Source: JBCCAG01 sp050331115
GTDB lineage: Bacteria > Cyanobacteriota > Cyanobacteriia > CAKZMO01
Assembly (NCBI GenBank): GCA_050331115.1
Contig: JBHJHD010000043.1
Coordinates: forward strand, 62,001-126,000
Direction: 5' to 3'
DNA length: 64,000 nucleotides
This document shows, piece by piece, positions 8,425 to 16,761 of the stretch (within the stretch, counting starts at the first letter, position 1; each line of letters opens with the position of its first letter). The notes under the pieces are model-generated. The model did no database searches. It was not told the DNA's origin and saw only the letters and a program-made list of their open reading frames with translations. Position numbers and translations under genes: made by a program.

Positions 8425-9081
8425 ATGTCATACAAGCTATCGACCGTGATCTTAGCAGGTGGGCAAAGCTCGCGCATGGGCTGCGATAAGGCCCTGCTGT
8501 CGCTTCGTGGACAGCCTCTGATTCGCCATGTTTACGATGCGGCAGCGGCCTGTAGCGATCGCGTCGTGGTGGTGACCCCCTGGCCCGAGCGCTACCGCCC
8601 TAGTCTGCCGGACCGCTGCAGGTATGTAGAAGAACCCTCCCACAGCTCGACCCAGGGCGTTCTTCAGAGCGTTCCTCAAGATGTTCCCCGAGGTCCAGTG
8701 GCGGGTTTCCTCCACGGGCTTAGTGCAGTCGACACGGACTGGGTCTTGCTGCTGGCCTGCGACCTGCCCCATCTTCGGGCGAGCGTCCTTCAAGCCTGGG
8801 CGCAGCAGCTCGGGCCGCTGCCCGCTCAGACGGTGGCGCTGCTGCCTAGACGGGCAGATCGGTGGGAGCCCCTCTGTGGGTTTTACCGCCGCAGTTGCCA
8901 GGCGTCCCTAACTAATTTTTTACGGTCAGGGGAGCGATCGTTTCAGCGGTGGCTTCAGCACCAGCAGATCTGCCCCATTAACATGTCTGACGACCAAGCT
9001 CTCCTGCTGTACAACTGCAACACGCTCCAAGACTGGGCCCAGATTGCTGGTGGTTTGGCTTCCGGCGGCGACGCCCCCTAG
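8425..9081 (+). CDS. mobA: Molybdenum cofactor guanylyltransferase
   Basis: Transfers GMP from GTP to molybdopterin to make the bis-MGD cofactor used by enzymes such as the assimilatory nitrate reductase NarB. The nucleotide-binding motif LAGGQSSRMGCDKALLSLRGQPL is at residues 11-33, and the Mg-binding Asp lies in LLLACDLPHL near 110. At 218 residues the length is normal. ATG at 8425. It is convergent with the nitrate-control genes cnaT and ntcB, which fits a role in maturing nitrate reductase. Confidence 0.93.
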   Translation: MSYKLSTVILAGGQSSRMGCDKALLSLRGQPLIRHVYDAAAACSDRVVVVTPWPERYRPSLPDRCRYVEEPSHSSTQGVLQSVPQDVPRGPVAGFLHGLSAVDTDWVLLLACDLPHLRASVLQAWAQQLGPLPAQTVALLPRRADRWEPLCGFYRRSCQASLTNFLRSGERSFQRWLQHQQICPINMSDDQALLLYNCNTLQDWAQIAGGLASGGDAP

Positions 9082-9106
9082 TCTGGCCTGGCAACGCCCT
9101 GTCGCC

Positions 9107-10153
9107 TCAGCAAGCCCCGATCGCCTGCTGCAGGTCTGTCAGCGCCTCGGCAGCCCGTCCGGCCCGCAGACAGTCGCGGGCCTGCGCGATGCCGTCCTTG
9201 AGGCTTCCACAGCCCCCGCTCTGCCACAGATAAAATCCGCTGTTCCATACCGTGGCGATCGCCAAATCACTCTCCTTGCCCTGGAGTACGGCCTGCATAT
9301 CGGCCTGCAGTTGGTCAGGCTCCGGCAGCGGAACTTCCGTACCGAGCATGCCGTACTCCTGGGGATGTAAAATTAGCCGTTCGAAAGGGCGATCGGGCCG
9401 CTGCACCCCCACGATACAGGTGCGGTTGCGCGGCAGCTCACAGCTCCCCTCTAGGCCTTTGACCGCGAGATAGTCTAGTAAGCTGTGCTGGGCAAACGTC
9501 TCTTGCGCGCGCTGCTCAGTGGGGGGATGGACAAACCCAAACGCCACCCGTACGCGTCCCCGATACGGGAACCACAGCAGCTCTAGCGTTGCCGTAGGGG
9601 GGCGCTTGCCAATCTGCATCCGGTAGGTGACCAGCCCTTCGGCGAGGGGAAACTGTCGGGGAATGTAGATAAAGCCGGCGTGGGCGCGCTGAAGCACCTT
9701 GTGGACCTGATGGAGCTGCAGCGCTGTCCAGTCAACGCCGAGCAGCTGCCAAACCTCGCTCAGCGGCAGGCCGTACTTTGTGGGCATGCGCCCCCCGCCG
9801 TGCATCAGGGTCGGATATCCTGACGCAGCTAGTACGAGGCTCACCATCGGTGCTACCGGGGCCGTCCGCGATCGCCCGTCGTAGGGAGAGTTGAGCAAGA
9901 GCACCGTTTTGCCATCCTCGAGAGAATCCAGCCGGGGGCCCAGCTCGTGGTAAGCGTCCAGCATGCCCGCCAGCTCCTCGCCCGTGGGCCGACGAATGCG
10001 GTGGGCAATCATAAAGGCCCCAATCTGGGCGGGGGTAGCCCGCTGCTGAAGCATCAGCTCTGTCGCCACCTTCGCTTCTTCCCGCGTGAGCACCTTGCCG
10101 GTGTGGGTGCCGCTCCCCACCTTCTTCAGCAGCTCTCGGAATCTATCACTCAT
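9107..10153 (-). CDS. cnaT: CnaT-like protein (anthranilate phosphoribosyltransferase fold), nitrate assimilation regulator
   Basis: A 348-residue protein related to anthranilate phosphoribosyltransferase/nucleoside phosphorylase: LTREEAKVATELMLQQRATPAQIGAFMIAHRIRRPTGEELAGM at the N-terminus and the HGGGRMPTKYG loop in the middle, with the usual TrpD phosphoribosyl-binding GTGGD motif replaced (NSPYDGRSRTAPVAPM). In Anabaena PCC 7120 such a gene, cnaT (all0601), lies next to ntcB and is needed to express the nir operon by an unknown mechanism. Here it starts 47 bases after ntcB on the same strand, so I assign cnaT from similarity plus neighbourhood. A catalytic role is not established. Confidence 0.8.
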   Translation of the reverse strand: MSDRFRELLKKVGSGTHTGKVLTREEAKVATELMLQQRATPAQIGAFMIAHRIRRPTGEELAGMLDAYHELGPRLDSLEDGKTVLLLNSPYDGRSRTAPVAPMVSLVLAASGYPTLMHGGGRMPTKYGLPLSEVWQLLGVDWTALQLHQVHKVLQRAHAGFIYIPRQFPLAEGLVTYRMQIGKRPPTATLELLWFPYRGRVRVAFGFVHPPTEQRAQETFAQHSLLDYLAVKGLEGSCELPRNRTCIVGVQRPDRPFERLILHPQEYGMLGTEVPLPEPDQLQADMQAVLQGKESDLAIATVWNSGFYLWQSGGCGSLKDGIAQARDCLRAGRAAEALTDLQQAIGAC

Positions 10154-10200
10154 AGTTGCGACTCATATCGGGGGGTGGGCGCGCCTGAATTTAGACAGCG

Positions 10201-11124
10201 TCAGACGGCGACGCTCGGCTCCGGCGCAACAATGTTAGAGAGGTGCTGGCCTACAAGCTGGCGAAAGTGCTGGATTGGCGGAATGTCGAGGCGATCGCGG
10301 GTGGTGACAAAGACTACTTCTCGCTGCAGCCGCGGCGCCGCCGTAGGCCGCACCACCAGCCCGCTGTTGATGTGGATATCCTGCATCGCCGACTGCGGCA
10401 GTAGGGCGACGGTTTGCCCCTGGCGCACTACCCCACGAAACGCGTCTAGGGTATTGAGCTCTAGGGTGGGCTTCAATACCAAACCCTGGCGGCGAAACTG
10501 CTCCTGCACGAGCCGCTGCATACCGTAGCCATCTTTAAAGACGACGTGGGGGTACGCCGCGAGCGCGCTCCAGGAAATTTGCGCCTGCTGGGCTAGCGGA
10601 TGGCTGGCAGCCAGCAAAACATTGATGGGCTCAATGTAGAGCGGATCAATGACGATCTCGGCGCTGGCGGTCAGCAGGGGGTTATTCATAACGATTGCGG
10701 CGTCCACCAGCCCGTCCCGCAGCACCTTGAGGGCGCGATCGCTGCCCAAAGAGGTCACGCGCAGCTGCACGTCGGGGTAATCATGGCAGAAGGTCTGTAA
10801 AATTGAGGGCAGATAAAAGGCGCAAACCGAGTGTATCCCAGCCACGCAGAGCTCTGGCTGCTTACCTGCCTTGAAATCGCTGAGCTCCTTAGCCGCCTGA
10901 TCCCACTCCTGACAAATGCGCCGCGCGCGGGGCAAAAACTGCTCCCCCGCCGTCGTCAGCTTCACCTGGGCGCTGCGATGAAACAGCGGCAGCCCCAGCG
11001 CTGACTCAAGGCTTTGAATCTGTCGACTCACCGTGGACTGAGTTACGCGGCAGCGCTGGGCAGCCCGCTGGAAGCTCCTGACCTCCGCCACCTCTAAAAA
11101 TGCTTTAAGCTGCTCAAGCCGCAT
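10201..11124 (-). CDS. ntcB: LysR-family activator of nitrate assimilation NtcB
   Basis: A 307-residue LysR-type regulator. Residues 1-60 form the winged helix-turn-helix (RLEQLKAFLEVAEVRSFQRAAQRCRVTQSTVSRQIQSLE), and about 90-300 is the effector-binding domain with features I recall from NtcB: ELCVAGIHSVCAFYLPS, RVTSLGSDRALKVLRDGLVDAAIVM, HVVFKDGYGMQRLV and LELNTLDAFRGVVRQG. NtcB activates nir/nrt genes with NtcA when nitrate or nitrite is present. The order HEAT protein-ntcB-cnaT on one strand matches the Anabaena nir region and supports the name over another LysR member such as CmpR or RbcR. Confidence 0.85.
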   Translation of the reverse strand: MRLEQLKAFLEVAEVRSFQRAAQRCRVTQSTVSRQIQSLESALGLPLFHRSAQVKLTTAGEQFLPRARRICQEWDQAAKELSDFKAGKQPELCVAGIHSVCAFYLPSILQTFCHDYPDVQLRVTSLGSDRALKVLRDGLVDAAIVMNNPLLTASAEIVIDPLYIEPINVLLAASHPLAQQAQISWSALAAYPHVVFKDGYGMQRLVQEQFRRQGLVLKPTLELNTLDAFRGVVRQGQTVALLPQSAMQDIHINSGLVVRPTAAPRLQREVVFVTTRDRLDIPPIQHFRQLVGQHLSNIVAPEPSVAV

Positions 11125-11302
11125 GATACTTCGCCTAGTCCAGTAATTTGGTCGGTGCCCACACCCCTATAAAACCCTACGGCAGTCTATTTGTGAGGCT
11201 TGTAAAAAGACGCTTCCAGCCTACTACGCTAGGAGAAATTGGGCTGAGCTGTTGTAGTGCAGACTACCGTTCTCGCCGCCGGCAGCAGATGGCGTCAAGG
11301 CT

Positions 11303-12661
11303 CTAATGGGAGTGGTTCGCCGAAGTCGCCGACTGGTTCCAGTCCCGTAGTGCTAGGGTCACGTTTTGCCTGAGATTGGGCTCGGTCTGTGGCGATGACG
11401 CGATCGCCATTAGGCGACGATGGGCTTCTACCGGCGCGAGCTTGCGCAGCGCCGCCGTGACGTGGAGCCGGACGCCTGCATCCGCCGTGTCCAGCATTGA
11501 AATCAGCGTATCGGCGCTGTTGATTTGCCCGAGCCGCCCCAGGCTGGTCGCAATGGTCTGTCGGGCGATACTGTTGCTGGGTTGAGTCCAGGCCAGCAGC
11601 AGCGTCAATAGGCTGACGGCGGCGGGTGCCAAATCGGGGGTTTCAATGCGCCCCAGGCTGCTGGCAATGTCGCCAATCCAGGTGCGAGACGGATCTCCGC
11701 TGGCCTGCCTCGCGCAGGCGTAAGCGTTGAGATGGCTAAGCCCGACAGCCGTTTCCGTCAGGGCGATCGCCCGGATCAGCTCCGCCCGCAGCGCCGGCGG
11801 GGTGCTATTAGACTGAAGGGCTTCATAGAGTATATCTGCAGCTTGATTACGCCTCAGACGGCCCATTGCCGAAATTGCGGCCCGCCGGACGCTCAGGTTG
11901 ATGTCCCACAGCAGCGCGCCCATTTTGCCAATTGCCGTGGCGGAGAGGGTATCTCGCTGCGCCCCTAGCCCAATGACTGCGGCGCGACGGACTCCAGCAG
12001 CGACGTCGATGAGGTCGGCTATAAGAATGGGCTTGGCCTGTGGATAGGACAGGTCGGCCAAGGTGGGGATCGCTAGGGCGCGGACGGCGGGATCGGCATC
12101 GTTGACCGTAACAACGACGGCGGCGGCGGCGGCGGGGTGGCGAATGCGCGCAAGGATCTGGACGGCGACGGGGCGGGCATGGGGCTCTTCCAAGAGACGG
12201 CTCACCGGCTCAATGGCCGGCTCGCCGATTTGACTCAGCGCCGTGATGATGGCCGCGACCACATCTTCAGAGGGCGATCGCTGCAGCAGCGCCACTAGGG
12301 CGGAAACGCTCTCAGCGCAGCGAAATTCTGCTAAGAGGCGTACGAGAAACCATGCCAGGCTCCAGTCCTCCTCAGTAGCGTCAGCCAGCACCGCCACGAT
12401 GTCCTCAAGTTGAATCAGCTCTGAGCTTTGCTGGGCCATTAGTTTGGCCACGTCCCAGCGGACGTTAAAATCCCCCATTTGGAGCGTTCTCAACGCGAGG
12501 TCGCGCCACTGAAAGGCGGCGGGAGACGTCAGCGGGGTAGCCTGTTGCTGCACCCGGTAGAGGTAGTGACACGTCCGGCCCCAGTCAGACTTACGGGCTG
12601 CTGCTTGAGCTAGGGGCAGCAGGTCAGCGGCCGAATCTTGAAAACTGTCAGCGTAGCTCAT
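11303..12661 (-). CDS. HEAT-repeat protein, candidate NirB-like
   Basis: A 452-residue all-helical protein built of HEAT/PBS-lyase-like repeats of about 30 residues from residue 60 on (for example VAAIITALSQIGEPAIEPVSRLLEE, VRRAAVIGLGAQRDTLSATAIGKMG, RRAAISAMGRLRRNQAADILYEAL, VRLHVTAALRKLAPVEAHRRLM). No signal peptide or membrane span. Such repeats make protein-protein scaffolds, including phycobilin lyases. Its position upstream of ntcB and cnaT corresponds to that of nirB (all0605) in Anabaena, a gene affecting nitrite reductase activity, so a NirB-like role is plausible. That link rests on neighbourhood and memory, so the symbol is left open. nirA is not in the window. Confidence 0.7.
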   Translation of the reverse strand: MSYADSFQDSAADLLPLAQAAARKSDWGRTCHYLYRVQQQATPLTSPAAFQWRDLALRTLQMGDFNVRWDVAKLMAQQSSELIQLEDIVAVLADATEEDWSLAWFLVRLLAEFRCAESVSALVALLQRSPSEDVVAAIITALSQIGEPAIEPVSRLLEEPHARPVAVQILARIRHPAAAAAVVVTVNDADPAVRALAIPTLADLSYPQAKPILIADLIDVAAGVRRAAVIGLGAQRDTLSATAIGKMGALLWDINLSVRRAAISAMGRLRRNQAADILYEALQSNSTPPALRAELIRAIALTETAVGLSHLNAYACARQASGDPSRTWIGDIASSLGRIETPDLAPAAVSLLTLLLAWTQPSNSIARQTIATSLGRLGQINSADTLISMLDTADAGVRLHVTAALRKLAPVEAHRRLMAIASSPQTEPNLRQNVTLALRDWNQSATSANHSH

Positions 12662-12741
12662 TCACCTGGTGCTCGAATCACATCAGCATTGAGAGCGCTC
12701 GGCCCATAGCGCTTGGTTGGGGCCCATCAGACTGCGGACAG

Positions 12742-15700
12742 CTACTCTGCAGTGAAGGGCCATGGAATCAGCGGATCATGAGCTAGATGGGCAGAAAGCT
12801 TAACGGCACCGTAGCGGTTGAGGTGGCTTGGGTCAGAAAAATACTGCTGGTAGTCAGGCTGGTCTAGCCACAGCCGGCTAAAATCCCGGAACGAAAATTT
12901 ATCCTGCTGGAGTGCCGTGTCAATCATGTACTGACGAAACGTCTGCTCATGACCGGCTCGAAAGGGGTCTAGGTACTCTTGAGTCAAGGGCGCGTTGACG
13001 AAAACCACGGTGACGCCGTGGGATGCCATGGTGTTCAGCACGGTCTGCAGCGCCTCGGTCTGCCCGCCCTGGAGCTGAAAGTTCGCGTAGTCTCTGTCGT
13101 AGTTTCCCGGAACGCGGGCGTACTGCTCGTAGTACGTCGATGGATCGAAGCGAGCCTCGATGGGTAAAAAGCCGCTGGGCTCTGTTTGAGCCGGCGCTGT
13201 TGCCGGAGTGGCTGAGGTGACTGATGAGGCCACAACCGAGCTAGGTGAGGCCTGAGGGCTGTCTGAGGCGGCATCGCCCCGGCGGTTCGCCTCTTCCTCA
13301 CCTGAATTCAGGCCAGGCGAAGCTGGACCAGGCGAAGCTGGGCCAGGTGAAATTAGGGCGGCAGCGCTCGGTGCGGCCTCAAATCTTTGGGTAAGCCAGG
13401 CCTTGATGCGATCGCGGTGGCGGTGGGCGGCGGAAAACTGACCAAGGCGATCGCTCAGCCAGTCATCGATGGCCTGGTAGCTCTCGAACAGACGCGTCGA
13501 CCAAGAGGTCGGCTCATCGGCTGCGTCATCGGCAGCCCCACTGTCGATATCGCTTGTATCGCTGCCGGCATCGGCGTATAGCGTACCTTGGGCGATCGCC
13601 TCATAGCCCTCTGATGTGGCGATCGCCTTATAGGTCTCATCGACCCGCCCCCCATTGAAAGCGCGCGTCCCGTCTACCCAAAGCACGAGCTTAGGCAAAT
13701 GCTCGGGGGGCAGCAGCCGACGGAGAATTAGATCGACAACTTGAGCCGTCGCACCGTTGACGCCAAAGTTAAATACGCTGGCATCGGCATAGCCTAGGGT
13801 GGCTAGCTCCCCCTCTAGTACCTCAGGATCTAGGCTGCGCATCGCCCTGGAACTACCAATGGCGACTACATCCGGCGGTCCCGTCTGCTGCAGGTAGTGG
13901 TGGTATAGCGCCAGCTTTAGGTCTAGCTGCGGGTTGTTGAAGCTGGGGAAGGGAGACTCCTGGAGAAGTACCGAGACCACCTCGTCGGTGAGTGGTCCAT
14001 CGCCCAGCATTTGGGTCTGAATCTCTGCTACGGGCTGCTCTAGGGCCGTCACCCGAGAATTGATCCACCAGCCCATGGCCAGATCGAATTGGGTAAACAG
14101 CAGCAGCCCCACTGCGCCCCACACGAGAGCGAGCTGAAAATCGAGGGGGGTTGTGCGATTGGGGCGCACTAAATCTCGCGCACTAACGCTAGGGACGAAG
14201 ACCTGGGATCGCAGCAGCGTGCGGCGAAACCGCTGCCCTATTGTCAGCAGCCTTTGCTGACCAACGCTCCAGAGCCGCCGGGGACTGCCGGTTAGGCTCG
14301 GGGGGGCTTCGGTGGGGGTCATTAGCTCCGTCACGTAGGCGTCCGTGGCGGCAAAGGTGGGCGATGGCTCGGGCACAAATCGCTGGCGATCGCCAAAGTC
14401 AACCCCCGACTGCCAGCGCGGGCGGCGCTGCCCTGCCCTGCGTCCGTACACGCGCACCCCATGAATTTGAGCCATGCTCAGCTGGGCCACTAGGGCCTGC
14501 ACAATCGGGGCGATCGTGGCCTTGCTGGGACAGAGCGGTCCATCACACATCACGTGCATGAGGCTGTCTTTAGTCAGTACCTGGACGCGAATGCCCCCCG
14601 TCGCCAGCTGCTGGTCGAGGTCAGCGTTGAGCGCTCGACTCAGCAAAAACTGGACTGCCGCCAAATCACCGCCCTGGGCTAGTTCCCAAGATGCGACGGC
14701 GGACATGCCTTCCGCTGCAATCAATCGCTCCACGGAAGGCTGGTCTGAGGCGGCATCTATAAGCTGGAGCGTCTGTACACCGCGGGGCGCTAATGTCCGG
14801 AGATAGGTCGCGAGGAAATCGAGCACCTGCCCCACGGAGAGGGGGCCAGAGCCCGAGGCGGTCTGGTCTGCCTGATTTTGGTCTGCCTGATTTTGGTCTG
14901 CCTGATAGGTAAATTGAAGGGTCTTACCGATCAGACTGCCGTCGAGGACGCGTCCGAGCTGCCGCGATTCGAGCTGGTAGTTGAGCAGTCGTCCAATTGC
15001 CTCTAAATCGCCCCACCGCCCCCACTCTCGAAGAATTTCTTCTGCAGGCGTTAGGTCAATCTTTAAGATCCAGTCAACGCGCTCCTCGCCGCGCACTTTG
15101 ACTAGGACAACCGCATCCCTTACCCCCTTCAGGGGCAGCTGACGAAGCTCATAGGAGAGCGGCTCTGCAATCAGGCTGGGGTCTGGGCTATAGGAAGACT
15201 GACAAGCGACCCAAAGCCGCTTTGTAGAAGGGCCGTGGGGCTTAATACGCGTCGTGACCGCGATTCCCAAAGGACTTAGAATCCTGGCAAGCTGCTGTGC
15301 GATCGCCGCATTTGCACCACTGGGCGATCGCACAGCAGCCTTGGGGAGGGAAGCGCCGGCTGTCTTTGGGGCGCTTGCTTTCGGGGCGTTTGCTTTCGGG
15401 GCGTTCACTTTCGGGACGCTTGCTTTCGGGACGCTTGCTTTCGGGGCGCTTGGAGAAAATTCCCTGGCGGAGGTTTCCGGGACAACGGTACTGGCGTAGG
15501 AAGGCGCGGGCGTCCCTGGAGAAATAGCGGTGCTCCAAGCCGGTTCGTAGGCTCCCAGCACGCGGCCATAGCACCACAGCTGATAGATGGGCGGTTGACC
15601 GGGATCGACAACGCTATTGATGTCCTGCTGCTTTAAGAGCAGGGCAACGCGCGCGACTACCGTTTCCTGATCTGGGCAGACTGGGGCCTCGCAAAGAATA

Positions 15701-15819
15701 TGGAGGCTGTTGCCGCGCCGTCGCCATTTGATGGCCGCACCGAGCGCTTTTGCCAAACTGTCAACCCACTGATCGATACATCGGTGCGGGCTAGCAATAG
15801 AGGTATTGAAGTTTGTCAT
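12742..15819 (-). CDS. Large membrane protein with three repeated N-terminal modules and a DUF1574/SGNH-like domain
   Basis: About 1025 residues, function unknown. Three diverged copies of a 70-90-residue module (WRRRGNSLHILCEAPVCPDQ..., KRLWVACQSSYSPDP..., DSLMHVMCDGPLCPSK...) precede one membrane helix (FQLALVWGAVGLLLFTQFDLAMGWW). The C-terminal domain resembles DUF1574/SGNH hydrolases: VVAIGSSRAMRSLDP (nucleophile block), FNFGVNGATAQVVDL, and DPSHLNRYG near the end (Asp-His block). Pentapeptide repeats interrupt it: PKASV/PKANA-like, QADQN and SPGPA. The longest frame begins at TTG 15858; ATG 15819 (MTNFNTSIAS) is preferred. Possible role in modifying envelope polysaccharide, by analogy with SGNH acyltransferases; this is inference. 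Confidence 0.7.
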   Translation of the reverse strand: MTNFNTSIASPHRCIDQWVDSLAKALGAAIKWRRRGNSLHILCEAPVCPDQETVVARVALLLKQQDINSVVDPGQPPIYQLWCYGRVLGAYEPAWSTAISPGTPAPSYASTVVPETSAREFSPSAPKASVPKASVPKVNAPKANAPKASAPKTAGASLPKAAVRSPSGANAAIAQQLARILSPLGIAVTTRIKPHGPSTKRLWVACQSSYSPDPSLIAEPLSYELRQLPLKGVRDAVVLVKVRGEERVDWILKIDLTPAEEILREWGRWGDLEAIGRLLNYQLESRQLGRVLDGSLIGKTLQFTYQADQNQADQNQADQTASGSGPLSVGQVLDFLATYLRTLAPRGVQTLQLIDAASDQPSVERLIAAEGMSAVASWELAQGGDLAAVQFLLSRALNADLDQQLATGGIRVQVLTKDSLMHVMCDGPLCPSKATIAPIVQALVAQLSMAQIHGVRVYGRRAGQRRPRWQSGVDFGDRQRFVPEPSPTFAATDAYVTELMTPTEAPPSLTGSPRRLWSVGQQRLLTIGQRFRRTLLRSQVFVPSVSARDLVRPNRTTPLDFQLALVWGAVGLLLFTQFDLAMGWWINSRVTALEQPVAEIQTQMLGDGPLTDEVVSVLLQESPFPSFNNPQLDLKLALYHHYLQQTGPPDVVAIGSSRAMRSLDPEVLEGELATLGYADASVFNFGVNGATAQVVDLILRRLLPPEHLPKLVLWVDGTRAFNGGRVDETYKAIATSEGYEAIAQGTLYADAGSDTSDIDSGAADDAADEPTSWSTRLFESYQAIDDWLSDRLGQFSAAHRHRDRIKAWLTQRFEAAPSAAALISPGPASPGPASPGLNSGEEEANRRGDAASDSPQASPSSVVASSVTSATPATAPAQTEPSGFLPIEARFDPSTYYEQYARVPGNYDRDYANFQLQGGQTEALQTVLNTMASHGVTVVFVNAPLTQEYLDPFRAGHEQTFRQYMIDTALQQDKFSFRDFSRLWLDQPDYQQYFSDPSHLNRYGAVKLSAHLAHDPLIPWPFTAE
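13311..13355. repeat. 15-bp tandem repeat, 3 units (SPGPA)
   Basis: Units at 13311-13325, 13326-13340 and 13341-13355, consensus ggccaggcgaagctg, decaying in the third. In frame with the minus-strand DUF1574 gene, encoding SPGPASPGPASPG. Confidence 0.8.
14866..14910. repeat. 15-bp tandem repeat, 3 units (QADQN)
   Basis: Units gtctgcctgattttg at 14866-14880 and 14881-14895 are identical; the third (14896-14910) diverges in its last bases. In frame with the minus-strand DUF1574 gene, encoding QADQNQADQNQAD. Confidence 0.85.
15371..15445. repeat. 15-bp tandem repeat, 5 units (PKASV/PKANA)
   Basis: Five 15-base units from 15371, consensus (g/a)cgcttgctttcggg, two of them identical and the others differing by one to a few bases. 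In frame with the minus-strand DUF1574 gene, giving PKASV PKASV PKVNA PKANA PKASA. Confidence 0.85.
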
Positions 15820-15944
15820 AGTCAGCGGTGCGGTCCTGGCAGATCGCTGTCCGGGCAAAAAAGTTGCCTAAAGGCCTAAGCGATGGTAACACAGCCCTCA
15901 ATAAAGCGTCGATAATAGCTCACGACGGTAGGCGGTGAGCGGCC

Positions 15945-16757
15945 TCAGGAAGCCGATTCGGTGGCCGGGGGGTTGGGCGGCGCAGATGGGTTGATGCGAT
16001 CTGTAAAGAAAAGCGTCCAACCGATGAAAGCCGCTAGCGCTAGCGCGCCCAAGGATAGAAGGATTGATAGAAACTGGGCGCCTTGCTTTTTGAGGCTGGA
16101 ATGGGGCTGCACCACTGGCCGCACGGGTCCATAGTGGTGTGCCGTAGATGACCTGGCGCTAACCTTGCGCCTGGGCGGCGCGGCCGGCGGATTGGCGATT
16201 GCGCCCTGGGCTTTCTGCGCCACGCCAGCTGCCATCGTTGAGCGCATCGTATTGGCGCTGCGCATGACCTGAAGCTTTTGATTCACCGCAGCCGGGCGCT
16301 GGCCGCTGCGGCTCCACTGTAGCAGCGCCGTATTAGAAATCGCGGTCAGGTTGGCGGTCTGCACCTCGTCAATCCGCTGAACGATGCTGCGATCGCTAGC
16401 CACTAAGATCACGAGACTCTGGGGGTGCTGCTGGGCCATGCCATAGGCGCAGCGGGCCACAGAGAGCGCCACTCTCACACGGCGAGTGAGCGCGTGGCCG
16501 GTGGATGACTTGAGCAGGGGATGATGCCCAGAGACTTCGGTGATCTGCCAACCGCTGCTGGCGTAGAAGCGGTTAAACTCTCGGGAGACGCGCTCTAGGT
16601 CAGAGTCGGGGGAGCGATCGTACAGAAAGCGCATCTCTTCAAAGACGGTCTGAGGGATGAAGCAGGCACCAGCGCGTGAGAAACCAATCCAGTCGCGGAC
16701 GTCAGTAGCAGTCAAAGTGCTGACGTCTAAAATTAGAACAATTGGGGGGGCAGACAC
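15945..16757 (-). CDS. PIN-like domain protein with a C-terminal membrane anchor
   Basis: Residues 1-135 look like a PIN/VapC-type nuclease fold: VLILDVSTLTATDVRDWI (first acidic residue), FIPQTVFEEMRFLYD, and LVILVASDRSIVQRIDEV near 120 (late acidic residue). A Pro/Arg-rich linker follows, then one transmembrane helix near the end (FLSILLSLGALALAAFIGWTLFF). No antitoxin-like partner is adjacent. A TTG start at 16772 would overlap the upstream gene, but GTG at 16757 has GGAGG eight bases before it and is chosen; it begins just past the stop of the site-2 protease gene, so the pair is translationally coupled. RNase activity is not shown. Confidence 0.7.
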   Translation of the reverse strand: MSAPPIVLILDVSTLTATDVRDWIGFSRAGACFIPQTVFEEMRFLYDRSPDSDLERVSREFNRFYASSGWQITEVSGHHPLLKSSTGHALTRRVRVALSVARCAYGMAQQHPQSLVILVASDRSIVQRIDEVQTANLTAISNTALLQWSRSGQRPAAVNQKLQVMRSANTMRSTMAAGVAQKAQGAIANPPAAPPRRKVSARSSTAHHYGPVRPVVQPHSSLKKQGAQFLSILLSLGALALAAFIGWTLFFTDRINPSAPPNPPATESAS

Positions 16758-16761
16758 AGAA

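Noticed and set aside
15242..15577. Minus-strand frame with repeated RPESK
   Set aside because: Alternative-frame reading of the 15-bp repeats within the DUF1574 gene; no start signal or family match.
15945..16757. Toxin-antitoxin module based on the PIN-like domain
   Set aside because: No small antitoxin gene is adjacent; the neighbour is a site-2 protease and the protein has a membrane anchor, unlike VapC.
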